This document shows positions 15,395 through 23,776 of a stretch of DNA of 64,000 nucleotides, in pieces (the stretch's first letter is position 1; the number at the start of each line of letters is the position of its first letter). This DNA is from Rhodococcus sovatensis (GTDB taxonomy: Bacteria > Actinomycetota > Actinomycetes > Mycobacteriales > Mycobacteriaceae): contig NZ_CP147846.1 in the NCBI RefSeq assembly GCF_037327425.1, positions 2,790,001 to 2,854,000 of the forward strand, given 5' to 3'. Under the pieces are notes generated by a model, which was given only the letters and a program-made list of their open reading frames with translations, had not been told where the DNA came from and made no database searches. The position numbers were made by a program, and so were the translations under genes.

Positions 15395-18087
15395 AGGTCG
15401 ACATCAATGGAACACCCACCGAGTGCTCCCCACGACCGGGACAGTGTCTACGCACGATGCTGCGTGACCATGCCCACTTCGAGGTCAAAAAGGGGTGCGA
15501 CGCCGGTGACTGCGGAGCATGCTCGGTGCTCGTCGATGGACAACCGGTGCACTCGTGCATCTTTCCGGCGTTCCGTGCTGCGGGTCGAGAGGTTGTCACC
15601 GTAGCGGGCCTCGGCACGCCCGAGGATCTGCACCCTCTTCAGCGGCGGTTCGTCGAGGCCGGCGGATTCCAATGTGGATTCTGTACAGCCGGCATGGTGG
15701 TGACTGCGTCGACACTGGACGCAGGCGATATGAACGAGCTGCCGGAGCGTTTGAAGGGAAACCTGTGTCGCTGCACGGGATACCGGTCGATCGAGGACGC
15801 TCTGCGCGGCGTGGTGAACACCGAGAAGCCCACCGAGGGTCCGTCCTCGGGCCGGTCGCTGTCGGCACCGGCAGCCACGAGAATCGTCACCGGCACCGAA
15901 CCGTACACGTTGGACTACACCCCCACCGGGCTACTCCACGCAAGCGTCCTGAAGAGTCCGCACGCGCACGCACGTGTCCTGCGAGTCGACACATCTGCCG
16001 CCGAGGCCCTGCCCGGCGTCAGATGTGTCCTCACCTCGGCCGACAGCCCCGATCGCGTGTATTCGACGGCTCGGCACAATCAACGCACAGACGATCCGGA
16101 CGACACTTGCCTCATCGACACCGTGATGCGCTTCAAAGGCCAGCGAGTGGCCGTCGTCGTCGGCGAGACCCTGGCCGCAGCCGACGCGGGTTGCCGCGCG
16201 CTCGTCGTGGAGTACGAACCCTTGCCCGCCGTGTTCGACCCCGCCGAGGCGTCGCAACCCGGGGCGCCGCTGGTGCACGGCGACAAGGGGGCCGAGTCGA
16301 GGATCTGCGACCCGTCACGCAACCTCGTCGCCGAATTGCACGGAGGTACCGGGGATGTCGACGTCGCGCTCGCGTCCGCCGACGCAGTGGTGACCGGTCG
16401 CTACCGAACACAACGGATACAGCACGTGCACCTCGAAACGCACGGCACCATCGGTTGGATCGACGACGATGGTCGATTGACGTTGCGCACCAGCACCCAG
16501 GTTCCATTCCTCGTACGCGACGAAATCTGCGAAATATTCGGGCTCGGCCTGGACAAGGTCCGTGTGTTCACCGCTCGCGTCGGCGGCGGATTCGGCGGCA
16601 AGCAAGAACTGCTGACCGAGGACGTCGTTGCGCTTGCAGTATTGAAGACAGGAGCCCCGGTCCAGTTCGAGTTCACCCGCACGGACGAATTCACCGTCTC
16701 ACCGTGCAGGCACCCGTTTCAAATCGACGTGACTGCCGCAGCGACCGCCGACGGTACGTTGACCGCCCTCGCCATCGACGTCGTCACCGACGCCGGCGCG
16801 TATGGCAATCACAGTCCCGGGGTGATGTTCCACGGGTGCAGCGAGTCGGTCGCGCTCTACCGCTGCGCGAACAAGCGGGTCGATGCCAAGTCCGTGTACA
16901 CCAACAACATTCCCTCCGGGGCCTTCCGCGGGTACGGGCTCGGGCAGGTCATATTCGCCGTCGAGTCCGCCCTGGACGATCTCGCCCGCGACCTGGACAT
17001 CGACCCCTTCGAGTTCCGCAGACGCAACGTCGTGGTACCGGGCGACCCGATTGTTGCCGTGCACGTCGAGGGGGACGATCTGATCTTCGGTAGCTACGGC
17101 CTCGACCAGTGCCTGGACCTCGCGGAGCGTGCTCTGCGATCGGGTGACGGTGCCGGCGCACCCGACGGATGGAAGGTCGGCGAAGGAATGGCGGTGGCGA
17201 TGATCGCGACGATTCCCCCGCGTGGCCACGTCGCGGAGGCGTCGATCGCGATGCTGAGCGACGGCCGCTACGAGATTCGCGTCGGCACCGCAGAGTTCGG
17301 GAACGGGACGACGACGGTGCACACGCAGATCGCGGCCACGGAACTGCACACCTCTCCGGAGCGCATAGTCGTCCGTCAATCGGACACGGACGCAACGACG
17401 TACGACACCGGCGCATTCGGGTCTGCAGGGACCGTCGTGGCGGGCAAGGCGTTGTACGCAGCAGCGCAATCGATGTCGAGGCACATTCGAGACATCGCCG
17501 CCGCCGTCTCCGGGTGTGCGGCGCAGTCCTGCGAACTCGGGCCCGAGGGCGTCCAGTGCGGGGAGCGGTTCGTTTCCTTGCCGGAGATTTTGGCCGCTTC
17601 AGGCGGGACCCTCGTCACCACGGGCGACAACGGCGGCGTTCCGAGGTCACTGGCCTTCAACGTCCAGGCCTTCCGCGTCGCCGTCGAAGAGTCGACCGGC
17701 ACAGTGCGTATCCTGCAGTCCGTTCAGAGTGCCGACGCCGGAATTGTCATGAACCCGCAGCAGTGCCGCGGGCAGATCGAAGGTGGGGTCGCCCAAGGTA
17801 TCGGATCTGCGCTGTACGAGGAAATCAAGACGGACGGAGCCGGCACGGTCGTCACCGATTCCATACGGAGCTATCACGTTCCGCAGTTCGCAGACATCCC
17901 GCGCACCGAGGTCTATTTCGCCGATACGTACGACCAGCTCGGTCCATACGGCGCGAAATCGATGAGTGAGTCACCGTACAACCCGGTCGCCCCTGCGCTG
18001 GCGAATGCGATCAAGGACGCGGTCGGCTCACGCCTTTACGAGCTGCCCTTGTCGTCGGAACGGGTATGGAGATCGTTGGACGGCTGA
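15391..18087 (+). CDS. Xanthine dehydrogenase: [2Fe-2S] subunit fused to Mo-cofactor subunit
   Basis: This 898-aa chain joins two parts that are usually separate. Residues 1 to about 150 are the small Fe-S subunit with the plant-type cluster cysteines (KKGCDAGDCGACSVLVDG, ending at HSC) and the second cluster (QCGFCTAGM, NLCRCTGY). From about residue 165 it is the molybdenum subunit with RVGGGFGGKQ, AFRGYGLGQ and the active-site Glu860 in GAKSMSESPYNPVAPALANA. It hydroxylates hypoxanthine and xanthine to urate. GTG 15391 overlaps the FAD-subunit stop. The 3' end overlaps the convergent flippase-like gene by 52 bp. Confidence 0.9.
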   Translation: MKVDINGTPTECSPRPGQCLRTMLRDHAHFEVKKGCDAGDCGACSVLVDGQPVHSCIFPAFRAAGREVVTVAGLGTPEDLHPLQRRFVEAGGFQCGFCTAGMVVTASTLDAGDMNELPERLKGNLCRCTGYRSIEDALRGVVNTEKPTEGPSSGRSLSAPAATRIVTGTEPYTLDYTPTGLLHASVLKSPHAHARVLRVDTSAAEALPGVRCVLTSADSPDRVYSTARHNQRTDDPDDTCLIDTVMRFKGQRVAVVVGETLAAADAGCRALVVEYEPLPAVFDPAEASQPGAPLVHGDKGAESRICDPSRNLVAELHGGTGDVDVALASADAVVTGRYRTQRIQHVHLETHGTIGWIDDDGRLTLRTSTQVPFLVRDEICEIFGLGLDKVRVFTARVGGGFGGKQELLTEDVVALAVLKTGAPVQFEFTRTDEFTVSPCRHPFQIDVTAAATADGTLTALAIDVVTDAGAYGNHSPGVMFHGCSESVALYRCANKRVDAKSVYTNNIPSGAFRGYGLGQVIFAVESALDDLARDLDIDPFEFRRRNVVVPGDPIVAVHVEGDDLIFGSYGLDQCLDLAERALRSGDGAGAPDGWKVGEGMAVAMIATIPPRGHVAEASIAMLSDGRYEIRVGTAEFGNGTTTVHTQIAATELHTSPERIVVRQSDTDATTYDTGAFGSAGTVVAGKALYAAAQSMSRHIRDIAAAVSGCAAQSCELGPEGVQCGERFVSLPEILAASGGTLVTTGDNGGVPRSLAFNVQAFRVAVEESTGTVRILQSVQSADAGIVMNPQQCRGQIEGGVAQGIGSALYEEIKTDGAGTVVTDSIRSYHVPQFADIPRTEVYFADTYDQLGPYGAKSMSESPYNPVAPALANAIKDAVGSRLYELPLSSERVWRSLDG

Positions 18088-19145
18088 GTCTCGGGAGTCT
18101 GTTCGGTGAGAGCCCGTTCGGTGGGGACCCGCCAGTTCGTCGTCAGCCTCCAGTAGAGGTACGCAATCAATCCGAGCGGAATCGGTAGGAACCAGGTAGC
18201 GAACCGGAACAGCAGAACGGCAGCAACGAGTTCCGCCTGCGCGCTCGCCGCCAGTCCGGCACCCAACACCGCGATGAGCGCGGCCTCCGCCACGCCGAGT
18301 CCACCCGGAGTCGGCGCCACGAATGCGGCGAGCCACATCGCACCGAATGCGATGACGATACGATCCCAGCCGATCTCGTCGTGGCTCAGTCCCGACATCC
18401 GAACTGCAACGCCGAGCACCAACGCTCCGAGCAGCTGAGAGAGCAACATGGTCGCCGTCAGCGCACGCCAACATGTGCGTACTCGACCGAGTAGGTCGAC
18501 GCGAAAGTCGGCGATGACCTGTTCCATGTCTCGAGATTCGATCCTGGTGAACCGCCTCGCCAGTGCGTTGCGGAACCGCGTGAGCACCCGGCCGATTCCG
18601 CGCGCGAATCCGTCGTTGGTGATGATCAATGCGATCATCAGACATACGGCCGTCACGACGACGCACGCCCCCACCGCGATCAGGACCGTGGAGCCGGTAA
18701 CGGAACCGAACGTCACCAGCAGTACCAGCGCGACGGACATGAGCACGTACCGCGACAGGTTGGTCCAGATACCGATCGCGATGATCGACGTCGTGCTGTC
18801 GGACAACCCGAATCCCCAGGACCGGTACATCGCAAAGGTCAAACCTGTTGCCACGGTCCCGCCTTCGGGGACGGTATTGGCAAGTGCAAGAGATGCCGTG
18901 CGGGCCACGCCGGCTTGTCGCATGGACAATCCGGGAAGGGTATAGACCATCGGCCGGAACATCGACGCGAGATACACGAGTCCGAGACCCGACACGATCA
19001 GTACCTGAGCGAGCGAGATGGAGTCGATAGCACTCGACACCTCGTCGGAGCTTCCCACAGTGCGGTAGAGGAGCCACATGACAAGACCGACCACGCCGTA
19101 GGACAGAACGGCGGACAGTACCTTCCGGACTCCTGACCGGGTCAT
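18036..19145 (-). CDS. Lysylphosphatidylglycerol synthase TM-region/flippase-like membrane protein
   Basis: This 369-aa integral membrane protein has about 8 hydrophobic helices and the family motif AFVAPTPGGLGVAEAALIAVLGAG, typical of the YbhN/AglD/MprF transmembrane domain (UPF0104). Relatives translocate lipids or lipid-linked precursors. There is no lysyltransferase domain, so lipid aminoacylation is unlikely. Its ATG overlaps the Lrp regulator's stop (ATGA at 19142-19145), so the two form an operon. The last 52 bp encode both this C-terminus and, on the other strand, that of xanthine dehydrogenase. Confidence 0.85.
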   Translation of the reverse strand: MTRSGVRKVLSAVLSYGVVGLVMWLLYRTVGSSDEVSSAIDSISLAQVLIVSGLGLVYLASMFRPMVYTLPGLSMRQAGVARTASLALANTVPEGGTVATGLTFAMYRSWGFGLSDSTTSIIAIGIWTNLSRYVLMSVALVLLVTFGSVTGSTVLIAVGACVVVTAVCLMIALIITNDGFARGIGRVLTRFRNALARRFTRIESRDMEQVIADFRVDLLGRVRTCWRALTATMLLSQLLGALVLGVAVRMSGLSHDEIGWDRIVIAFGAMWLAAFVAPTPGGLGVAEAALIAVLGAGLAASAQAELVAAVLLFRFATWFLPIPLGLIAYLYWRLTTNWRVPTERALTEQTPETQPSNDLHTRSDDKGSS

Positions 19146-19579
19146 CGGTCGTAGAAGGTCTGCAGAATGATGGTGCTACGAGTGCGCACGTTCGCGGTGG
19201 CGCGGATCTCCTGCAGTAGATGTTCGAGGCCGCGTGGGGATTCCACCCGAACGAGTAGAACATAGCTCTCTTCGCCGGCTACGGAGTGGCACGATTCGAT
19301 GGCACTTATGTGCCTGAGCCGGGCAGGTGCGTCATCGGGTTGCGCCGGATCGATCGGGGTGATGGCGACGAACGCCGACAACGGTCGACCCAACGCTTCT
19401 GAATCGACTTGCGCGGTGTACCCACGGATGACTCGTCTGGACTCGAGTCGCCGCACTCGCGATTGCACGGCCGACACGGACAGACTTGCCTTCTCGGCGA
19501 GGGTCGCCAGGGTCGCACGCCCGTCCGCGACGAGTTCGTCGATGATCAACCGGTCGATCCGGTCGAGGTTTTCGCTCAC
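19142..19579 (-). CDS. Lrp/AsnC family transcriptional regulator
   Basis: This 145-aa regulator has an N-terminal helix-turn-helix (LDRIDRLIIDELVADGRATLA, then KASLSVSAVQSRVRRLESR) and a C-terminal RAM/AsnC ligand-binding domain (ESCHSVAGEESYVLLVRV). The GTG at 19579 is chosen because family members begin just before LDxxDxxIL. No strong Shine-Dalgarno sequence is seen, and the in-frame upstream extension does not look like family sequence. It is translationally coupled to the flippase-like gene downstream. The ligand is probably an amino acid, by family. Confidence 0.88.
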   Translation of the reverse strand: MSENLDRIDRLIIDELVADGRATLATLAEKASLSVSAVQSRVRRLESRRVIRGYTAQVDSEALGRPLSAFVAITPIDPAQPDDAPARLRHISAIESCHSVAGEESYVLLVRVESPRGLEHLLQEIRATANVRTRSTIILQTFYDR

Positions 19580-19663
19580 CTGCGCAATGTAGCTCAGACA
19601 GGTAACTTTCGGCCTATCGGACCGCAGACAATTCATTTTTCAGGAGGGATAGTCTGTTTTCGA

Positions 19664-20377
19664 TCATGACACGAACAATGGAGGCAGAACGAGGACCATC
19701 ACTGTCGACCAGGCGACGTGCGTCAAGATCGGCGCCAGGATGCCGCCCGACGCGCGCCTCTGCAATGCCAGGACGAATCCGAGGGTGATGGCTGCGAACG
19801 CCAGCATCGGATTGCCACTCGCCAGCGTGACGACGGTGTAGATGATCGTCGAAATGAGCACCGGCTTCTTCCGACCGATGGCCGCGAACAACGCTCCTCG
19901 GAAGAAGATCTCTTCTGCAACACCATTGAGGAGTGTGATGAACACGATCAGGGCGAGTGAGCCGAACCGGGCGTGTGCCAGGACGTTTTCGGTGAAGTCG
20001 GCGAGCGGCGGAATCTGGCGCACGACGAGCGCGCCTGCTACGAAGACCGCTCCCGCGGCGAGTCCGATCAGGATCGGCGTGACGATCGGCCGTCGCATCG
20101 ATCCGTTGAAGGTGATTCGGCCCAGGTGCAGAGGGCCGGAGGCGAAGCCGCCGATGATCCATGCCGCCGCCAGACCGATGGTCAAGGGGTAGAACGCGCT
20201 GTCACCAGGGCTGACGGACAGCGATACCCCCAACAGCGTCGCGCCGACAACCAGGGTGACGACCACCACGATGCGTCGACGGAGAAACGCTCTGTCGCTT
20301 TCGTCGTGGTTCCGATCCACCTTCTCCACGAGAGCGGATCTGACGACGTCCCTGACGCTCGTCTGCCAGGACGCCAT
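19664..20377 (-). CDS. CPBP family intramembrane metalloprotease (CAAX/Abi type)
   Basis: This 237-aa multi-pass membrane protein has the CPBP motifs: NGVAEEIFFRGALF (paired Glu and Arg of EExxxR) and a later His in APILTHVAWSTVM. Its opening is soluble and charged (residues 1-35), followed by about seven helices. Bacterial CPBP proteins are intramembrane endopeptidases, some linked to bacteriocin immunity, but the target here is unknown. The ATG at 20377 overlaps the stop of the upstream SDR gene (TGATG), with GGAGG six bases upstream. Confidence 0.88.
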   Translation of the reverse strand: MASWQTSVRDVVRSALVEKVDRNHDESDRAFLRRRIVVVVTLVVGATLLGVSLSVSPGDSAFYPLTIGLAAAWIIGGFASGPLHLGRITFNGSMRRPIVTPILIGLAAGAVFVAGALVVRQIPPLADFTENVLAHARFGSLALIVFITLLNGVAEEIFFRGALFAAIGRKKPVLISTIIYTVVTLASGNPMLAFAAITLGFVLALQRRASGGILAPILTHVAWSTVMVLVLPPLFVS

Positions 20378-21594
20378 CACACCTCCGTTGTCGTGTCATC
20401 TCGCGGTGACAGTTCCTCGCCTCTGTCATCGTGCAGCACCCGTCGTATCACCGATCGGGCGCGATCCGAAACCCCGTCGACGACGTCCAGGTTGGTGCGG
20501 ACCACGGCAGCCACCGGCCAGGAATAGAGAAGCTTGGTCGCGCCGAGCGATTCCAACAGCTTCCAAGTCTGTCCCGACGAGGCCGCCACCCCGTACCTGC
20601 GGATGCCGAGCTCGTCACCGCCGCTCCACGCAGCATCGGTCACCGCCAATCGCAACGGATCCTTGAGCGCACGCACCCCGGGTGGTGTGCCCACAGTGCC
20701 CTGCACGCTTCGGTTCATCGCGCCCTCGACGGTGGTCCGGCCACCTACGGGTTCGCCCGCCAGCTCGACGATACGGTCCTCTCCGGTGGTCATCGTGTTG
20801 TGCAGCGAATCGACCAAGTCCTCCGCCAACGCGTCGGGAAGCGGGATGATCTTGCCGATCACCCGACCCGCGAGCGAGGTGGGGACCCCCGGAGTCGAAA
20901 CGCCGACCCGCCTCAGACCGGCAGCTTCGACGTAGGCGAACAGCAGGTCCCGGTAGGGCACGACGTCAGGTCCGCCGATGTCGTACGCACCCGCAGGCAC
21001 AGTCGATCGCGACGCCAGCAGATAGAACAGGACATCGTCGACCGCAATGGGTTGAACGGGATGGCTCAGCCACGCCGGTAGCGGCAGCACGAGAAGCCTG
21101 TCCGCGAGGTAGCGGAGCATTTCGTACGACGTGGAGCCCGCCCCCAGCACTATCGCCGCCTTCAGCCAGACGAGCTCGACGCCGTCCACGCTCAGCGCCG
21201 TTCCGACGTCCGCTCGGCTCGCAAGATGCTCGGATAGCTGCTCGTCGTCGGGAACGAAGCCTCCCAGATAGACGATTCTCTTCACACCCGCTGCGGCTGC
21301 AGCGGCAGCGAACTGCTCCGCCGAACTTTGGTCCTGAGCTCGATAGTCCGACTGCCCGATCGCGTGCACCAAGTAGTACGCGACATCGATCTGCCCAGCG
21401 GCGGCGAACCCGGCTTTCAGCGAACCGGCGTCACTCGCATCGAGTTCGCACGGCTGCACGTCGTCCCACCAGTCGAATACGCTCAGGCTTGCGGGATTCC
21501 TCGACGCCGCGACAACCGTGTCACCGTCATCGAGCAGTGCTGCGACCAATCGCGACCCGATGTACCCACTGGCGCCGGTGACGAGAACTCTCAT
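20377..21594 (-). CDS. NAD(P)-binding SDR/epimerase-like protein
   Basis: This 405-aa protein has an N-terminal extended-SDR Rossmann domain (RVLVTGASGYIGSRLVAALL with the TGxxGxxG nucleotide site, and VKRIVYLGGFVPDD later). The C-terminal 140 residues show no motif I recognise but resemble the extra domain seen with NmrA/YbjT-like proteins of actinobacteria. The catalytic Tyr-x-x-x-Lys of classical SDRs is not obvious, so an atypical SDR is likelier. It overlaps the CPBP protease gene and presumably shares its transcript. Substrate unknown. Confidence 0.8.
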   Translation of the reverse strand: MRVLVTGASGYIGSRLVAALLDDGDTVVAASRNPASLSVFDWWDDVQPCELDASDAGSLKAGFAAAGQIDVAYYLVHAIGQSDYRAQDQSSAEQFAAAAAAAGVKRIVYLGGFVPDDEQLSEHLASRADVGTALSVDGVELVWLKAAIVLGAGSTSYEMLRYLADRLLVLPLPAWLSHPVQPIAVDDVLFYLLASRSTVPAGAYDIGGPDVVPYRDLLFAYVEAAGLRRVGVSTPGVPTSLAGRVIGKIIPLPDALAEDLVDSLHNTMTTGEDRIVELAGEPVGGRTTVEGAMNRSVQGTVGTPPGVRALKDPLRLAVTDAAWSGGDELGIRRYGVAASSGQTWKLLESLGATKLLYSWPVAAVVRTNLDVVDGVSDRARSVIRRVLHDDRGEELSPRDDTTTEV

Positions 21595-21662
21595 GCCTCG
21601 AGGCTAACCGCATCCGCGTAGTGCCGCCGACGACGAGGGGTCCCTGTGGCATTGTTCGTGTC

Positions 21663-22262
21663 ATGGCTCTCGAGCGTGCGGGCGTGCGACTTCCCGATCT
21701 TCACAGCGGTTTCACCGTGGCGAGGATGGGACTGGACGTGGTCCGATCGAGTGCCCGCTGGTCCATCGACACTGCTGTTTTCGCGCTCGAACTTCCCGGT
21801 CGACTCGAAGCGCTGCTCGACGATGTGTCCGCGCTGCTGGCGCGCGTCAACGCTGTCGTCGACGCCGCCGACATGGTCGTCGCGGAGGCCGCCGCGACGA
21901 CGAGGTCCGCGGAGGACGTCGTGGATTCGGCCTCCAAAGCTTCGGTCACAGCGCTCGGTCTGGTCGAACTGTTCGATCCCATTGCGCAACGATCCGCGCC
22001 GATGGCGAAGAAGTTCGTCGAAAGCCTGGACGAGAAGGAAGTCGACGCGGCGATCGCGATGGTCGATGAGTTGCCTGGGCTGGTCGCACACCTGGAAGCC
22101 GTTATCCCCATCCTCGCCACTTTGGATACTGTCGCCCCCGAGATCCACGAATTGCTCGGCGTCACAAAAGATGTCCGACGAGCGGTCATCGGGATCCCGG
22201 GCTTCAAATTCTTCCGCAACCGGGGCCAGGAAAAACTGGACGACGAAGAAATCCAGGACTGA
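21663..22262 (+). CDS. Helical hypothetical protein
   Basis: This 199-aa protein is rich in Ala, Val, Leu and Glu/Asp and is predicted to be mostly alpha-helical (AALLDDVSALLARVNAVVDAADMV and similar heptad-like stretches), with no signal peptide or membrane segment. Similar actinobacterial proteins are often mislabelled as ribulose bisphosphate carboxylase, for which no motif is present. A structural or membrane-surface role can only be guessed. It is followed by an imperfect dyad split by IS copy 1. Confidence 0.7.
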   Translation: MALERAGVRLPDLHSGFTVARMGLDVVRSSARWSIDTAVFALELPGRLEALLDDVSALLARVNAVVDAADMVVAEAAATTRSAEDVVDSASKASVTALGLVELFDPIAQRSAPMAKKFVESLDEKEVDAAIAMVDELPGLVAHLEAVIPILATLDTVAPEIHELLGVTKDVRRAVIGIPGFKFFRNRGQEKLDDEEIQD

Positions 22263-22388
22263 CGCTCGCCTACTTTACGAACGCGTCCCCTGAGTGGGTG
22301 AAACACCAAGGCCTGCAACCAAGCTCGGGAGCTAGTGCCACTTTTGCCGACCTAGCACTCCTGATCACCACGTGAACGCATGTGCCTA

Positions 22389-23374
22389 GAGCGTGTCTCC
22401 CAAATTTGAGAGGTGCTGTCAGCGATGATATTTCGATGACGCGCGTGGGAGTGATCAGTGACGAGTTCTGGGAGATCGTCGAGCCAGTGATACCCACCGA
22501 CGTGGGAAAACGTGGGCGGCGGTTCGCCGAGCACCGGCGAATTCTGGAGGGCATCGCATACCGATTCCGTACCGGGTGTCCGTGGCGAGATCTGCCGGAG
22601 GACTTCGGTCCGTGGCAGACGGTGTGGAAACGCCACCACCGATGGTCCTTCGATGGCACCTACGACGAGATGCTTGCCGCGGTGGCCGAGGTGTTCGGTC
22701 TCGACCCGGAAGAACTCGACGGCGATATCGGGGCGGTGCTCTCGATCGACTCGACCAGCGTCCGGGCGCATCAGCATGCGGCCGGTGCGCGAGCCGACAC
22801 TCTCACAGGGGGCCTTGTCGAATTACAAGAAATCCGTCGACGAACCCGCTGACCACGCGCTGGGTCGATCTCGCGGAGGATTCACCACGAAGATCCATGC
22901 ACTGACCGACCTGACGTGCTCGCCGGTGACGATGCTGCTGACCGGTGGGCAAGCCGGGGACAATCCACAGTTGGTGCCGTTGCTCGATGCCCACCGAGCT
23001 GCCGGTGGGGACCAGGACTACCGATTGCTCGCCGACAAGGCGTACACCCATCCCAGTACCCGCACCGAACTGCGTCGCCGCAAGATCAAACACACCATTC
23101 CCGAGCGCAGCGACCAGAAGCAGCGACGGGCCGACAAGGGGTCCGCCGGTGGTCGTCCACCGGGTTTCGATCCGACGATGTACAAGCACCGCAACACCGT
23201 CGAGCGTGGCTTCGGGCGGCTCAAACAGTGGCGTGGTGTGGCCACTCGATATGACAAGTACGCCATGACATTCCTCGGGGGCGTTGTCCTGTGCGCGGCA
23301 GTTCTGCACTCCCGCAACCACAACCACCGCCCGGCGATGAAAACGAAAACGGACCCAATTTAAGAGACACGCTC
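22389..23374 (+). mobile_element. IS5-family (IS427-like) insertion sequence, copy 1
   Basis: This 986-bp element has terminal inverted repeats GAGCGTGTCTCCCAAATTTG (left) and GAGCGTGTCTCTTAAATTGG (right, reverse complement), 17 of 20 matching. It is flanked by a TA duplication within a CTAG target (CC-TA|IS|TA-G). It carries one transposase split over two frames. It appears identical to the element at 51757-52742, which lies in the opposite orientation. Confidence 0.95.
22436..23363 (+). CDS. IS5-family DDE transposase, two overlapping frames (programmed frameshift)
   Basis: The first frame (22436-22852, 138 aa) holds the DUF4096 N-terminus (VISDEFWEIVEPVIP, RFRTGCPWRDLPEDFG) and the first catalytic Asp in LSIDSTSVRAHQHAAG. 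The second frame, ending at 23363, holds the rest of the DDE domain (HALGRSRGGFTTKIHALTD, Asp in LADKAYTH, Glu in NTVERGFGRLKQW). A +1 (or -2) shift near 22830, at the A-rich TTACAAGAAATCC, joins them. Both IS copies have the same split, so it is more likely programmed than a mutation. Confidence 0.9.
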
Positions 23375-23433
23375 TAGTCGGTAAAAAGGGTGCTAGGTAG
23401 CTCAGCAGACTATTTACTGGCCCTCGTTTCGGA

Positions 23434-23691
23434 TCAGCTTTCGGACTCGCCGTACTCGGCAACGAGACGATCGAACTCGGCGCGATCGACAAGCTGAGGC
23501 TCACCGATGGCCAGGGCCTGCGCGTACTTGCTCGCCAGGTGGTAGTCCCGACCTATCGGCCCGCGTTCGCCATCGTCGTTTTGGATACTGGCTCCAGGTG
23601 GGACCTCGTTCTGGAGACCGTTGGTCTCCCTGCCGAGCCGAGCATCGAGCTGTGCGGAGATCTTCTGCATGATGTCTTGGTCTTCGGTCAT
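23434..23691 (-). CDS. Small hydrophilic hypothetical protein
   Basis: This 85-aa acidic protein begins MTEDQDIMQKISAQLDARLG and ends with a helical stretch (SKYAQALAIGEPQLVDRAEF). It has no signal peptide or membrane segment, and I do not recognise a family. It is divergent from lhr with 85 nt between the starts and convergent with IS copy 1. Codon usage fits a real gene. Function unknown. Confidence 0.55.
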   Translation of the reverse strand: MTEDQDIMQKISAQLDARLGRETNGLQNEVPPGASIQNDDGERGPIGRDYHLASKYAQALAIGEPQLVDRAEFDRLVAEYGESES

Positions 23692-23776
23692 CTCTGTCCC
23701 CTACCCGATCGCCACGGATTTCACACGTGATAGATGCTCGTGGTTCTTTGTCGGTGGCTCGGGGCATAGTGGTCGG

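Larger units (their letters stand above)
22330..23402. other. Imperfect dyad interrupted by IS copy 1 (former bidirectional terminator?)
   Basis: The left half at 22330-22350 (AGCTAGTGCCACTTTTGCCGA) pairs imperfectly with the right half at 23378-23402 (TCGGTAAAAAGGGTGCTAGG...). Removing the IS brings them within about 40 nt of each other. The site lies between the convergent genes ending at 22262 and 23434, where a two-way terminator would be expected. The pairing was judged by eye. Confidence 0.4.

Noticed and set aside
15519..17093. 524-codon Arg-rich plus-strand frame inside xanthine dehydrogenase
   Set aside because: An alternate-frame shadow with an extreme Arg composition; the dehydrogenase frame carries all cofactor motifs.
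22263..22388. tRNA-like sequence next to IS copy 1
   Set aside because: No cloverleaf or TTC loop could be drawn; the region is better explained as part of a terminator-like dyad.
22436..23363. Transposase frameshift as a sequencing error or inactivation
   Set aside because: Both IS copies have the same two-frame structure at the same A-rich site, as expected for programmed frameshifting in this IS group.
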